35,639 nt of DNA from Mycolicibacterium vaccae NBRC 14118 = CIP 105934 (GTDB taxonomy: Bacteria > Actinomycetota > Actinomycetes > Mycobacteriales > Mycobacteriaceae): assembly GCF_001552715.1 (NCBI RefSeq), contig NZ_BCRS01000050.1, positions 1 through 35,639 of the forward strand, written 5' to 3'. This document shows, piece after piece, positions 26,930 to 34,163 of this stretch; position 1 is the first letter of the stretch, and every line of letters begins with the position of its first letter. A model generated the notes under the pieces. That model did not search any database. It was given only the letters and a program-made list of their open reading frames with translations, and had not been told where the DNA came from. Both the position numbers and the translations under genes were made by a program.

Positions 26930-27756
26930 GTCGCCGACACCACCCCGGCCGAGAGCAGGATCAGCACCACGGTGCCGAGCACGATGCGATAGCCGACGAA
27001 CCAGTACATGCTGTGCCGGACGAGGAAGCGCAGGAACCAGGCCACCGCGGCGTAGCCGACCACGAACGCGATCAGCGTGGAGACGAACAGCTGGGTGCCG
27101 CTGGCGCTCATGCCCTCCCCGACCGGGTTGAACGCGTCCGGCAGTGAGAACAGGCCCGAGGCGAACACCGCGGGGATCGCCAGCAGGAAGCCGAACCGGG
27201 CGGCCAGCTCGCGCTCCATGCCGAGGAACAAACCGGCACTGATCGTCGCGCCCGAGCGCGACACCCCGGGCACCAGCGCCAGGCACTGCGCGAAACCGAC
27301 GATGACGGCGTCCTTCCAGGTGAGCTGCTCGACGCGCCGGGTCTGCCTGCCGGCGTACTCGGCGGCGGCGATGACGAACGAGAACACGATCAGGGCGGTG
27401 GCCACCAGCCACAGATTGCGTGCGCCGGTGCGGATCTCGTCCTTGAACAGCAACCCGATCACGCTGATCGGGATGGTGCCGATGATCACCCACCAGCCCA
27501 GCCAGTAGTCGGCGTCACGTGCGCCGCCCCGGAACAGTCCGCCGAACCAGGCCTTGACGATCCGCACGATGTCGCGGGCGAAGTAGACCAGCACCGCGGC
27601 TTCGGTGCCGAGCTGGCTCACCGCGGTGAAGGACGCCCCGGCGTCACCGTCGAAGAACACCTTCGACGCGATCGCCAGGTGTCCCGACGAGGACACCGGC
27701 AGGAACTCGGTCAACCCCTGCAGCACCGAGAGAACGACGACCTGCAGCCACGACAT
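26926..27756 (-). CDS. uppP: Undecaprenyl-diphosphatase (BacA/UppP family)
   Basis: UppP removes a phosphate from the polyprenyl diphosphate carrier released by cell-wall synthesis, allowing its reuse; loss of the family sensitises cells to bacitracin. The 276-residue membrane protein has the two signature segments, E17-F-L-P-V-S-S-S-G-H26 and P-G-V-S-R-S-G-A-T, and about eight helices. I chose ATG 27756 because it gives the same M-S-W start I recall for Rv2136c. The GTG at 27771 lacks a ribosome site. It lies 51 bases downstream of the small Rv2137c-like gene and its stop overlaps the micro-ORF before the phosphatase. Confidence 0.96.
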   Translation of the reverse strand: MSWLQVVVLSVLQGLTEFLPVSSSGHLAIASKVFFDGDAGASFTAVSQLGTEAAVLVYFARDIVRIVKAWFGGLFRGGARDADYWLGWWVIIGTIPISVIGLLFKDEIRTGARNLWLVATALIVFSFVIAAAEYAGRQTRRVEQLTWKDAVIVGFAQCLALVPGVSRSGATISAGLFLGMERELAARFGFLLAIPAVFASGLFSLPDAFNPVGEGMSASGTQLFVSTLIAFVVGYAAVAWFLRFLVRHSMYWFVGYRIVLGTVVLILLSAGVVSAT

Positions 27757-27807
27757 CTCCGCCCCCGTCACGACGACGACCGTACCGTGACTCGGGCGGC
27801 GCGGCGC

Positions 27808-28119
27808 TCAGCGGGCGTTGCGGGTGACCGGTTGCGCCGCGGCGACCGCGTCGCGGACCGCGGCGATCAGGCTGCGCTCGTCGGTCACGTCGATGTCGGT
27901 GAGTTTGCGGGTCGCGGTGGCGACGACGTCTTCGGCCTGCGGGACCGGATTGCGCAGCCGGGGCCGGTAGACCTCGACCACGAGGGCATGGCGCTCCACG
28001 CGAAAGGAGAAGCTGCGGCCGTCGCCGACCTCGCCGAAACCGCTGGCATGCACCCCTGTGGTGATGACTTCCACGGTGAAGCCCCGGTCAGTGACGTCAC
28101 TGTCAGCTGTGAGGGTCAT
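27808..28119 (-). CDS. Conserved hypothetical protein (Rv2137c-like)
   Basis: I assign 103 residues from ATG 28119. The frame is open further upstream but that part is not protein-like. A TATGGT -10 (28127-28132) lies seven bases before ATG 28119, indicating a leaderless message. The protein is a small alpha/beta domain (F-T-V-E-V-I-T-T-G-V-H-A-S-G-F, then R-H-A-L-V-V-E-V-Y-R-P-R, then two helices). The function is unknown. It is the first gene of the long leftward cluster and diverges from lppL. Confidence 0.75.
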   Translation of the reverse strand: MTLTADSDVTDRGFTVEVITTGVHASGFGEVGDGRSFSFRVERHALVVEVYRPRLRNPVPQAEDVVATATRKLTDIDVTDERSLIAAVRDAVAAAQPVTRNAR

Positions 28120-28132
28120 GGTATGTACCATA
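28118..28132 (-). promoter_or_regulatory. Candidate leaderless promoter and start-codon dyad of the uppP-mshC cluster
   Basis: On the minus strand TATGGT (28132-28127, fitting TANNNT) is followed by seven bases and then ATG 28119. The same bases form the inverted repeat ATGGTA-TG-TACCAT (28118-28131), which spans the -10 and the start codon. A protein binding it could block the whole downstream cluster. No -35 is obvious. Confidence 0.45.
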
Positions 28133-28190
28133 CCGCCGTCTTCGGTCCCAGGGAGCCGCGGACGCTCCGGCCCGCCGTTTCGACGTTGCA

Positions 28191-28196
28191 TACACT
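28191..28196 (+). promoter_or_regulatory. Candidate -10 of lppL
   Basis: TACACT (TANNNT) would start transcription near 28203, giving a leader of about 36 bases before TTG 28239. No clear -35 is seen. It is 60 bases from the divergent -10 at 28127-28132. Confidence 0.4.
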
Positions 28197-28238
28197 GGCT
28201 CCGATCGACTCCACCGCCCCAGAACCGAGAGCTACCCG

Positions 28239-29273
28239 TTGTCTCGCCACATAAACTCACCAGGCCACCTGGTCCGTCTGGGGATCGCCGCGCTGGCGCT
28301 GACGCTGGTGGCCGGTTGTTCGTCGAACGCGGTCGACACCCCGCCGCCGACCATCGAACCCGCGCGCGCCGCGGACTCGCCGCCGGTCACCGGGACACCC
28401 GACGGGCAGGTGTGGCCGCTGCCCGGCGACGCGCAGGCCGCGGCCTTCGACACCGGGTCCGGATCGCTTCTGGTGCTGTCCCCCACCCCCGACGGCGCGC
28501 TGCTCACCGTGGTCACGCCGTCCGGGGCGCAGACACCGCACGCGCTTCCCGAACCGGTGACCGCGCTGGCCGTCGACGACGAGGGCCGGGCGTTCCTGTC
28601 GGCCCGCGGCGGCTACCTCCGGTTCGACGTCGCCACCGGCGACGCGACCAAGGTGGCGGTCGAGGGCCAGGACGGGGTCGACTTCACCGCGATCGCCCGC
28701 CGCGGCGACGGTCGGCTGGTGCTGGGCAGTGCCGACGGATCGGTGTACACGCTGGCCTCCGAGACCGAGGTCGGCGCCCAGCTGAAGATCTTCGCCCGGG
28801 TGGACGCGATCGTGACCCAGGGTGACACCGCGGTGGTGCTCGACCGCGGACAGACCTCGGTGACCAGTCTGAACGCCGAGGGCACCAAGTCCGAACACGC
28901 GCTGCGCGCCGGCGAGGGCGCCACCACGATGGCCGCCGACGGCGCCGGACGCGTGCTGGTCACCGACACCCGCGGCCAGGAGTTACTGGTGTACGGGCTG
29001 AATCCGCTGATCCTGCGCCAGCGCTATCCGGTGCCCGACGCGCCGTACGGCGTGGCCGGCTCGCCGGGACAGAACGGTCTGGTGTGGGTGGCGCAGACGG
29101 CGACGAACACCGTCGTTGGCTACGATCTGGCCACCGGCATCCCCGTCGAGAAGGTGCGTTATCGAACCGTGCGGCAACCGAACTCCCTGGCCTTCGACGA
29201 TGCGTCGAACACCCTGTACGTGGTGTCCGCCGCGGGCGCCGGGGTGCAGGCGATCCCGGAGGCTGCCCCGTGA
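28239..29273 (+). CDS. lppL: Lipoprotein LppL (beta-propeller-like)
   Basis: The protein is 344 residues from TTG 28239, with a lipoprotein signal ending in lipobox V24-A-G-C27. The mature part is made of repeated strands such as A-L-A-V-D-D-E-G-R-A-F-L, V-L-G-S-A-D-G-S-V-Y and S-L-A-F-D-D-A-S-N-T-L-Y-V-V. These give the look of a six- or seven-bladed propeller of the NHL/YncE type. It should sit on the outer face of the membrane; no ligand is known. The 3' end overlaps the DUF5703 gene (GTGA). Synteny with Rv2138 supports the name. The start codon is the only reasonable one that keeps the signal peptide. Confidence 0.88.
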   Translation: MSRHINSPGHLVRLGIAALALTLVAGCSSNAVDTPPPTIEPARAADSPPVTGTPDGQVWPLPGDAQAAAFDTGSGSLLVLSPTPDGALLTVVTPSGAQTPHALPEPVTALAVDDEGRAFLSARGGYLRFDVATGDATKVAVEGQDGVDFTAIARRGDGRLVLGSADGSVYTLASETEVGAQLKIFARVDAIVTQGDTAVVLDRGQTSVTSLNAEGTKSEHALRAGEGATTMAADGAGRVLVTDTRGQELLVYGLNPLILRQRYPVPDAPYGVAGSPGQNGLVWVAQTATNTVVGYDLATGIPVEKVRYRTVRQPNSLAFDDASNTLYVVSAAGAGVQAIPEAAP

Positions 29274-29533
29274 GCCGGGCGGCGCGCGGCCGGATGCCGG
29301 CGGCGTGGGACAAGGTGGTGTCCGAGGATCCCGGTGAGTACGAGTGGATTCCGCTGCGCCTGCCGCCGGAGCTCACCCGGGTCAACGCGTCCACCAGGCT
29401 GTCGATCGAGGCGGAGTACCGCGGCTGGGAGCTGACCCGGGTGCGGCTGTACACCGACGGCTCGCGGAGGGTGTTGTTGCGCCGCAAGAAGCGTGCCGAT
29501 GCCGTGCCCGGACCCGATCAGCCGGGGCCGTAG
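29270..29533 (+). CDS. DUF5703 family small protein
   Basis: The protein has 87 residues from GTG 29270, which overlaps the lppL stop by four bases; ATG 29294 is a possible shorter start. The core E-Y-E-W-I-P-L-R-L-P, then E-A-E-Y-R-G-W-E-L-T-R-V-R-L-Y-T-D-G-S-R-R-V-L-L-R-R-K, is the DUF5703 pattern: a small beta-alpha-beta unit with a basic end. The function is unknown. The pyrD ATG follows its TAG with no gap, so lppL, this gene and pyrD form one operon. Confidence 0.8.
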   Translation: MSRAARGRMPAAWDKVVSEDPGEYEWIPLRLPPELTRVNASTRLSIEAEYRGWELTRVRLYTDGSRRVLLRRKKRADAVPGPDQPGP

Positions 29534-30595
29534 ATGTACACGACGTTGCGCAAGGCGCTGTTCCTGGTGCCCCCCGAGCGCATTCACACCGTGGTGTTCG
29601 CCGGGCTGCGGGCCGCGACCCGGCCTCGCCCCCTGCGCGAACGGCTGGAGCGCCGGCTGGCGCCGCACGATCCGATTCTGGCCAGCACGGTGTTCGGGGT
29701 GCGGTTCCCTGGGCCGCTGGGCCTGGCAGCCGGATTCGACAAGGACGGCACCGGCCTGAAGACTTGGGGCGCACTGGGTTTCGGCTACGCCGAGGTCGGC
29801 ACCGTGACCGCGCAGGCGCAGCCGGGCAATCCGCGGCCGCGGATGTTCCGGTTGCCCGCCGACCGGGCGCTGCTCAACCGCATGGGCTTCAACAACCACG
29901 GGGCCCGGGCACTGGCGGCCCGGCTGGCCGGACAGACGCCGTCGGTGCCGATCGGGGTCAACATCGGCAAGTCCAAGGTGACCCCGCCCGAGCGCGCCGC
30001 CCGCGACTACGCCGAGAGCGCACGGTTACTCGGTCGGCTGGCGTCCTATCTGGTGGTCAATGTCAGCTCGCCGAACACCCCCGGCCTGCGCGATCTGCAG
30101 TCGGTCGAGTCGCTGCGGCCAATTTTGTCGGCGGTGCTCGAGCAGACGTCGACGCCGGTGCTGGTCAAGATCGCACCCGACCTCGCCGACCAGGACATCG
30201 ACGAGATCGCCGATCTGGCAGTCGATCTGGGACTTGCCGGGATCGTCGCGACGAACACCACGATCTCCCGGGACGGCCTGGTGACACCCGGGGTGGACGC
30301 GTTGGGCCCAGGCGGCATCTCCGGTCCGCCGGTGGCCCGCCGGTCACTGGAGGTGCTGCGCCGCCTCCACGCCCGAGTGGGCGATCAGCTGGTGCTGGTC
30401 AGCGCAGGCGGTATCGAGACCGCCGACGACGCATGGGAGCGCATCACCTCGGGCGCCTCGCTGCTGCAGGGCTACACCGGGTTCGTGTACGGCGGCGGGA
30501 TGTGGGCCAGGACCGTGCACGACGGCCTCGCCGTCCGCCTCCGCGAGAACGGATTCTCCAGTCTCACAGCGGCGGTCGGCTCGGCGGCGCGGTAG
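29534..30595 (+). CDS. pyrD: Dihydroorotate dehydrogenase (quinone), class 2
   Basis: PyrD oxidises dihydroorotate to orotate, the fourth step of pyrimidine synthesis, passing electrons to menaquinone at the membrane. The 353-residue FMN barrel protein has the N-terminal helices of class 2 enzymes ([15 protein letters not shown]). A-G-F-D-K-D-G and M-G-F-N-N-H-G follow, and catalytic Ser lies in [11 protein letters not shown] (about 178). FMN phosphate-site segments are S-A-G-G-I and Y-G-G-G. ATG 29534 directly follows the DUF5703 stop. A palindromic element lies after the stop. Confidence 0.97.
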   Translation: MYTTLRKALFLVPPERIHTVVFAGLRAATRPRPLRERLERRLAPHDPILASTVFGVRFPGPLGLAAGFDKDGTGLKTWGALGFGYAEVGTVTAQAQPGNPRPRMFRLPADRALLNRMGFNNHGARALAARLAGQTPSVPIGVNIGKSKVTPPERAARDYAESARLLGRLASYLVVNVSSPNTPGLRDLQSVESLRPILSAVLEQTSTPVLVKIAPDLADQDIDEIADLAVDLGLAGIVATNTTISRDGLVTPGVDALGPGGISGPPVARRSLEVLRRLHARVGDQLVLVSAGGIETADDAWERITSGASLLQGYTGFVYGGGMWARTVHDGLAVRLRENGFSSLTAAVGSAAR

Positions 30596-30640
30596 GTTCG
30601 AGGGCGCGCAGTCGCTCTGAAGCCGCGCAGTCCCACAAGC

Positions 30641-30731
30641 CCCACCTATCCACACAATGCAGGCGTTCTCTCGCACTTTCCCTGCAAAAGGTGAATAGGT
30701 GGGACGCCTGTGGTCCGGAGCGCTCTGCGCT
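30641..30731. repeat. Inverted-repeat element between convergent pyrD and PEBP genes
   Basis: CCCACCTATCCAC (30641-30653) and GTGAATAGGTGGG (30691-30703) pair over 13 bases with one mismatch. Within them TGCAGG (30658-30663) and CCTGCA (30681-30686) pair again. A small hairpin AGCGC-TCT-GCGCT (30719-30731) follows, overlapping the PEBP stop codon. The arrangement suits a bidirectional terminator, and the sequence may be a dispersed repeat. Confidence 0.6.
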
Positions 30732-31266
30732 AGTTCTGCTCGTAGGTCCCGGTGATCAGCGCGCGGGCGATCGCCTGCCCGAACAGGTTGAACCCCAGGT
30801 AGGCCGGGGTGGCGTCGGCGGGCACGTCGAGCTTCTCCACGCCGACGGCGTGCACGGCCACGATGTAGCGGTGCGGGCCGTGCCCGGCCGGCGGCGCGGC
30901 GCCGATGAAGCGCTTCAGCCCCGCGTCGTTGGCGAGGGTGACCGCGTCACCGGGGAATCCGCTGGCGCTGCCGTCGCCGACACCGGCGGGCAGATCGGTG
31001 ACCGTCGCGGGCAGATTGAACACCGCCCAGTGCCAGAACCCCGACACGGTGGGTGCGTCGGGGTCGTAGACGGTGACCGCGAAGCTGCGGGTCTCCTCGG
31101 GGAAACCCGACCAGCTCAGCTGCGGCGAGATGTCGGATCCGCCGGCGCCCATGATGCCGCTGACCTGGTCGTTGCCCCACGGCTGACCGTCCTCGAACGA
31201 CTGTGACGTCACGGTGAAGGTGGGCAGCTTCGGAAGGAACGAGTACGGGTCGTAGTCGAAGGCCAT
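30730..31266 (-). CDS. YbhB/YbcL family phosphatidylethanolamine-binding-like protein (Rv2140c-like)
   Basis: The 178-residue protein has the PEBP fold signature: Y-D68-P-D-A-P72, then G-F-W-H79-W and later G-H-G-P-H-R-Y (about 130), which line the anion-binding pocket. Bacterial members are often called Raf-kinase-inhibitor-like; their ligand is uncertain. No signal peptide is present, so it is probably cytoplasmic. ATG 31266 lies 24 bases after the stop of the M20 peptidase gene on the same strand, suggesting co-transcription. Synteny and length match Rv2140c as I recall it. Confidence 0.92.
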   Translation of the reverse strand: MAFDYDPYSFLPKLPTFTVTSQSFEDGQPWGNDQVSGIMGAGGSDISPQLSWSGFPEETRSFAVTVYDPDAPTVSGFWHWAVFNLPATVTDLPAGVGDGSASGFPGDAVTLANDAGLKRFIGAAPPAGHGPHRYIVAVHAVGVEKLDVPADATPAYLGFNLFGQAIARALITGTYEQN

Positions 31267-31290
31267 CGGCGGATCCTCTCGGTTGGATTA

Positions 31291-32637
31291 CTAGGAGTGC
31301 AGCAGGAAGTGCTCGAGCACCTGCGCGCCGAACGTCAGCGCATCCACAGGTACCCGTTCGTCCACGCCGTGGAACAGGGCGGCGAAGTCGAGTTCGGGAG
31401 GCAGTCGCAGCGGCGCAAAGCCGAAGCAGCGAATCCCCAAGCGGGCGAAGTGTTTTGCGTCGGTGCCGCCGGAGAGCATGTAGGGCACGGTGCGGGCCTC
31501 GGGATCGGCGGCCAGGATCGCGCCGTTCATCGCCTCGAGCAGCTCGCCGTCGAACGGGGTCTCATACGACGGCAGCTCGGTCAGCCATTCGCGTTCCACG
31601 TCCGGGCCGATCAGCTCGTCGACCTCGCGCTCGAACTCGGCCAGCCGCCCGGGCAGCACCCGGCAGTCGATGACGGCCTCGGCCGATCCGGGGATGACGT
31701 TGGCCTTGTAGCCGGCCTTGAGCATGGTCGGGTTGGCGGTGTCGCGCAGTGTGGCATTGACGATCCGCGCGATCCCGCCGAGCTTGGCGACGGTGCCCTC
31801 GATGTCGGGCGACGCCGGGTCGAACGCGTACCCGGTCTCTTCACCGACGGCGGTGAGGAACTGTTCCACCGACTCGGTGAGCACGATCGGGAACCGGTGC
31901 CTGCCCAGCTTGGCGACCGCCTCGGCGACGGCGGTGACCGCGTTGTCGTCGTGCACCATCGAGCCGTGCCCGGCGCGTCCGCGCGCGGTCAGCCGCATCC
32001 ACAGCATCGCCTTCTCGGCGGTCTCGACCAGGTACAGCCGGCGTTCCCCGCCATCGTGGCGCGGCACGGTCAGCGAGAACCCGCCCACCTCGCCGACGGC
32101 CTCGGTGACGTTGTCGAACAGGTCGGGGCGATTGTCGACCAGCCACTTGCAGCCGTAGTTGCCGCCGGCCTCCTCGTCGGAGACGAACGCGAACACCAGG
32201 TCGCGTGGCGGCACGATGCCGGCCCGCTTGAAGTGCCGGGCGACCGCGATGATCATCCCGACCATGTCCTTCATGTCCACCGCGCCGCGGCCCCAGACAT
32301 AGCCGTCCTTGACGGCGCCGGAGAACGGATGCACGCTCCAGTCCGACGCCTCGGCGGGCACCACGTCGAGATGCCCGTGCAGCATCAGCGCGCCGCGCGA
32401 CCGGTCGGCGCCTTCGAGCCGGGCGAACACGTTGGCCCGGCCCGGCGCCCCGGCCTCGACGTACTCGGTGACATACCCCACCTCGGCGAGCTGATCGGCC
32501 ACCCAGCGGGCGCATTCGGCCTCGCCCTTGGTGGTCGCCGGTTCACCGGTGTTCGAGGTGTCGAACCGGATCAAGGTGCTGACGAGGTCCACGACCTCGT
32601 CGGCCGGCGTGACGCCACCATGGGAAAGACCGCTCAC
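31291..32637 (-). CDS. M20 family metallopeptidase (Rv2141c-like; DapE/ArgE/carboxypeptidase type)
   Basis: I chose GTG 32637 (AAAGG five bases upstream), giving 448 residues, the length I recall for Rv2141c. The frame is open to 32691 but that part is not conserved-looking. The dizinc site is complete: H89 in L-H-G-H-L-D, D121 in G-R-G-A-V-D-M-K-D, E155/E156 in S-D-E-E-A-G, and the late F-H-G-V-D-E. A lid/dimerisation domain is inserted at about 215-330. The family hydrolyses amino-acyl or acyl-amino-acid bonds; the general annotation as dipeptidase or DapE-like does not fix the substrate. The PEBP gene follows closely. Confidence 0.92.
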   Translation of the reverse strand: MSGLSHGGVTPADEVVDLVSTLIRFDTSNTGEPATTKGEAECARWVADQLAEVGYVTEYVEAGAPGRANVFARLEGADRSRGALMLHGHLDVVPAEASDWSVHPFSGAVKDGYVWGRGAVDMKDMVGMIIAVARHFKRAGIVPPRDLVFAFVSDEEAGGNYGCKWLVDNRPDLFDNVTEAVGEVGGFSLTVPRHDGGERRLYLVETAEKAMLWMRLTARGRAGHGSMVHDDNAVTAVAEAVAKLGRHRFPIVLTESVEQFLTAVGEETGYAFDPASPDIEGTVAKLGGIARIVNATLRDTANPTMLKAGYKANVIPGSAEAVIDCRVLPGRLAEFEREVDELIGPDVEREWLTELPSYETPFDGELLEAMNGAILAADPEARTVPYMLSGGTDAKHFARLGIRCFGFAPLRLPPELDFAALFHGVDERVPVDALTFGAQVLEHFLLHS

Positions 32638-32671
32638 ATGTCCCTTTGTAACACTGCCCTGCTCGGCTGGT

Positions 32672-32701
32672 TTGGGCCCGGGGCGGCTCATCCGTTAGCC
32701 T
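32672..32701 (+). promoter_or_regulatory. Candidate promoter of the tRNA-Leu gene
   Basis: TTGGGC (32672-32677) and TAGCCT (32696-32701) are separated by 18 bases. Transcription would begin near 32709, about ten bases before the mature tRNA 5' end. It diverges from the M20 peptidase gene. Confidence 0.5.
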
Positions 32702-32718
32702 TAAGCGCCGCACAGCAG

Positions 32719-32804
32719 GTCCGAGTGGCGGAATGGCAGACGCGCTAGCTTGAGGTGCTAGTGCCCTATTAACGGGCGTGGGGGTTCAAGTCCCCCCTCG
32801 GACA
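32719..32804 (+). tRNA. leuT: tRNA-Leu (anticodon GAG)
   Basis: The 86-base gene folds as a class II tRNA. Acceptor GTCCGAG pairs with CTCGGAC followed by discriminator A. The D stem is GCG/CGC, and anticodon stem CTAGC/GCTAG encloses the loop TTGAGGT with anticodon GAG. The long variable arm has stem GCCC/GGGC, and T arm GGGGG/CCCCC has loop TTCAAGT. Long variable arm plus GAG fits leucine CUC/CUU codons. No CCA is encoded. Its place beside the M20 peptidase gene matches leuT of M. tuberculosis. Confidence 0.96.
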
Positions 32805-32808
32805 CTCT

Positions 32809-32840
32809 TGTCCGGCTCCCGCATTCGCGGGAGCCGGACA
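32809..32840 (+). terminator. Strong hairpin downstream of tRNA-Leu
   Basis: A perfect 14-base stem, TGTCCGGCTCCCGC (32809-32822) with GCGGGAGCCGGACA (32827-32840), has a four-base ATTC loop. It starts four bases after the tRNA and ends six bases before the acyltransferase ATG. There is no U-run, as is common for mycobacterial terminators. It likely ends the tRNA transcript or serves 3' processing. Confidence 0.7.
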
Positions 32841-32846
32841 GTCACA

Positions 32847-34163
32847 ATGGCTCCGATGGACACCACTCGAGCCCAGGCGCCGGCGCGCGAGCTCGCGCTC
32901 GACCTCTACCGATCCGCAGCGGTGATGATCGTCGTCATCGGCCACTGGCTGCTGTCGGTGATGACCTACCGCGACGGCGAGTTCGGCCGGGACAACCCGC
33001 TGGTCCTGATGCCGTGGACGCAGTGGCTCACCTGGGGGTTCCAGGTCGTGCCGGTGTTCTTCGCGGTCGCCGGCTACGCCAGCGCGGTGTCCTGGGCGCG
33101 GCGGGACCCCGACACCACCTCACGTCAGCAGTGGCTGCGCCGTCGGGTCGCGCGCGTCCTGGGCCCGACCGCGGTCTACGTCGGCTTCGTGCTCGCGGTG
33201 ATCGCGGTGCTGCTGCTGGCCGGCATCGACGGTTCCGTGCTGGACCTCGGCGGCTGGGCGGTGGCCATGCACCTGTGGTTCTTGGCGGTGTACCTGATGG
33301 TGGTCGTGCTGACGCCGGTCGCGGTCGCCGCGCACCGGCGCTTCGGGCTCGCGGTGCCTGCCGTGCTGGCCGCGGGCGTCGTGGTCGTCGACGTCGTCGG
33401 GATCAGCACCGAACACCCGGCGATCCGGACGCTGAACTATTTCTTCTGCTGGGCGGCGATCTATCAGCTCGGCATCGCCTGGCACGGCGCCCTTCTGCGC
33501 CGCCGGCTGCTGCTGGCGTTGGCCGCGGTGGCCGCGGCAGCACTGCCGCTGCTGGTGACCTGGGGCCCGTACCCGGTCGCGATGATCGGGGTGCCGGGGG
33601 TGCGGGTGGAGAACTCCGCGCCGCCGTCGGTGGCGCTGCTGGCGCTCGCCACCGTGCAGATCTGCGTGCTGCTCGCGTTGGTGCCGGTGCTGAACCGCGT
33701 GCTGGTGCGCGGTGTCTGGCCGCGGGTGCTCGGCGTGGCCAACAACAACGTGATGGCGCTGTACCTGTGGCACATGCTGCCGGTCATCGTGGTGACACTG
33801 GTGGGTTATCCGACGGGCCTGCTGCCCCAGCCTGAGCTCGGTTCGGGCGCCTGGTGGCTGGCCCGCCTGCAGTGGGAGCTGGTGCTGGCGGTGGTGACCG
33901 CCGCGCTGCTGTGCCTGTTGTTCTGGCAGCGACGCTTCTTCGCGGCGCCGATCCCGACGTTCGCGGTCCCGATTCCCGCCGGGGTGGCCGAGGCCATGCT
34001 GTACGCCGGCACCGCTGCGTGCGCATTGGCGCTGAGCATGTTGTCCGCCAACGGCTTTGCTCCCCACGGCGACTTCCCGGTGACGACGGCGGTGCTGTTC
34101 GTCGCCGGTGTGCTGCTCGTCGCGGCGCGCCCGCGCACCACTCAGTACACGTCGCGCACGTAG
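32847..34163 (+). CDS. Acyltransferase 3 family membrane protein
   Basis: The protein is 438 residues with about ten membrane helices. The first helix carries the family His in V-I-G-H33-W, after the R-x-x-A-L-D-L-Y-R opening common to acyltransferase 3 proteins. These enzymes move acyl groups, often O-acetyl, onto sugars, lipids or peptidoglycan on the outer side of the membrane; the target here is unknown. I start at ATG 32847, but ATG 32856 is equally possible because no ribosome site is clear. The start lies just after the tRNA hairpin. Its last 22 bases overlap the convergent diflavin reductase gene. Confidence 0.82.
   Translation: MAPMDTTRAQAPARELALDLYRSAAVMIVVIGHWLLSVMTYRDGEFGRDNPLVLMPWTQWLTWGFQVVPVFFAVAGYASAVSWARRDPDTTSRQQWLRRRVARVLGPTAVYVGFVLAVIAVLLLAGIDGSVLDLGGWAVAMHLWFLAVYLMVVVLTPVAVAAHRRFGLAVPAVLAAGVVVVDVVGISTEHPAIRTLNYFFCWAAIYQLGIAWHGALLRRRLLLALAAVAAAALPLLVTWGPYPVAMIGVPGVRVENSAPPSVALLALATVQICVLLALVPVLNRVLVRGVWPRVLGVANNNVMALYLWHMLPVIVVTLVGYPTGLLPQPELGSGAWWLARLQWELVLAVVTAALLCLLFWQRRFFAAPIPTFAVPIPAGVAEAMLYAGTAACALALSMLSANGFAPHGDFPVTTAVLFVAGVLLVAARPRTTQYTSRT

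Noticed and set aside
32719..32840. Phage or island attachment site at tRNA-Leu
   Set aside because: No integrase gene and no repeat of the tRNA 3' end was found in the window.
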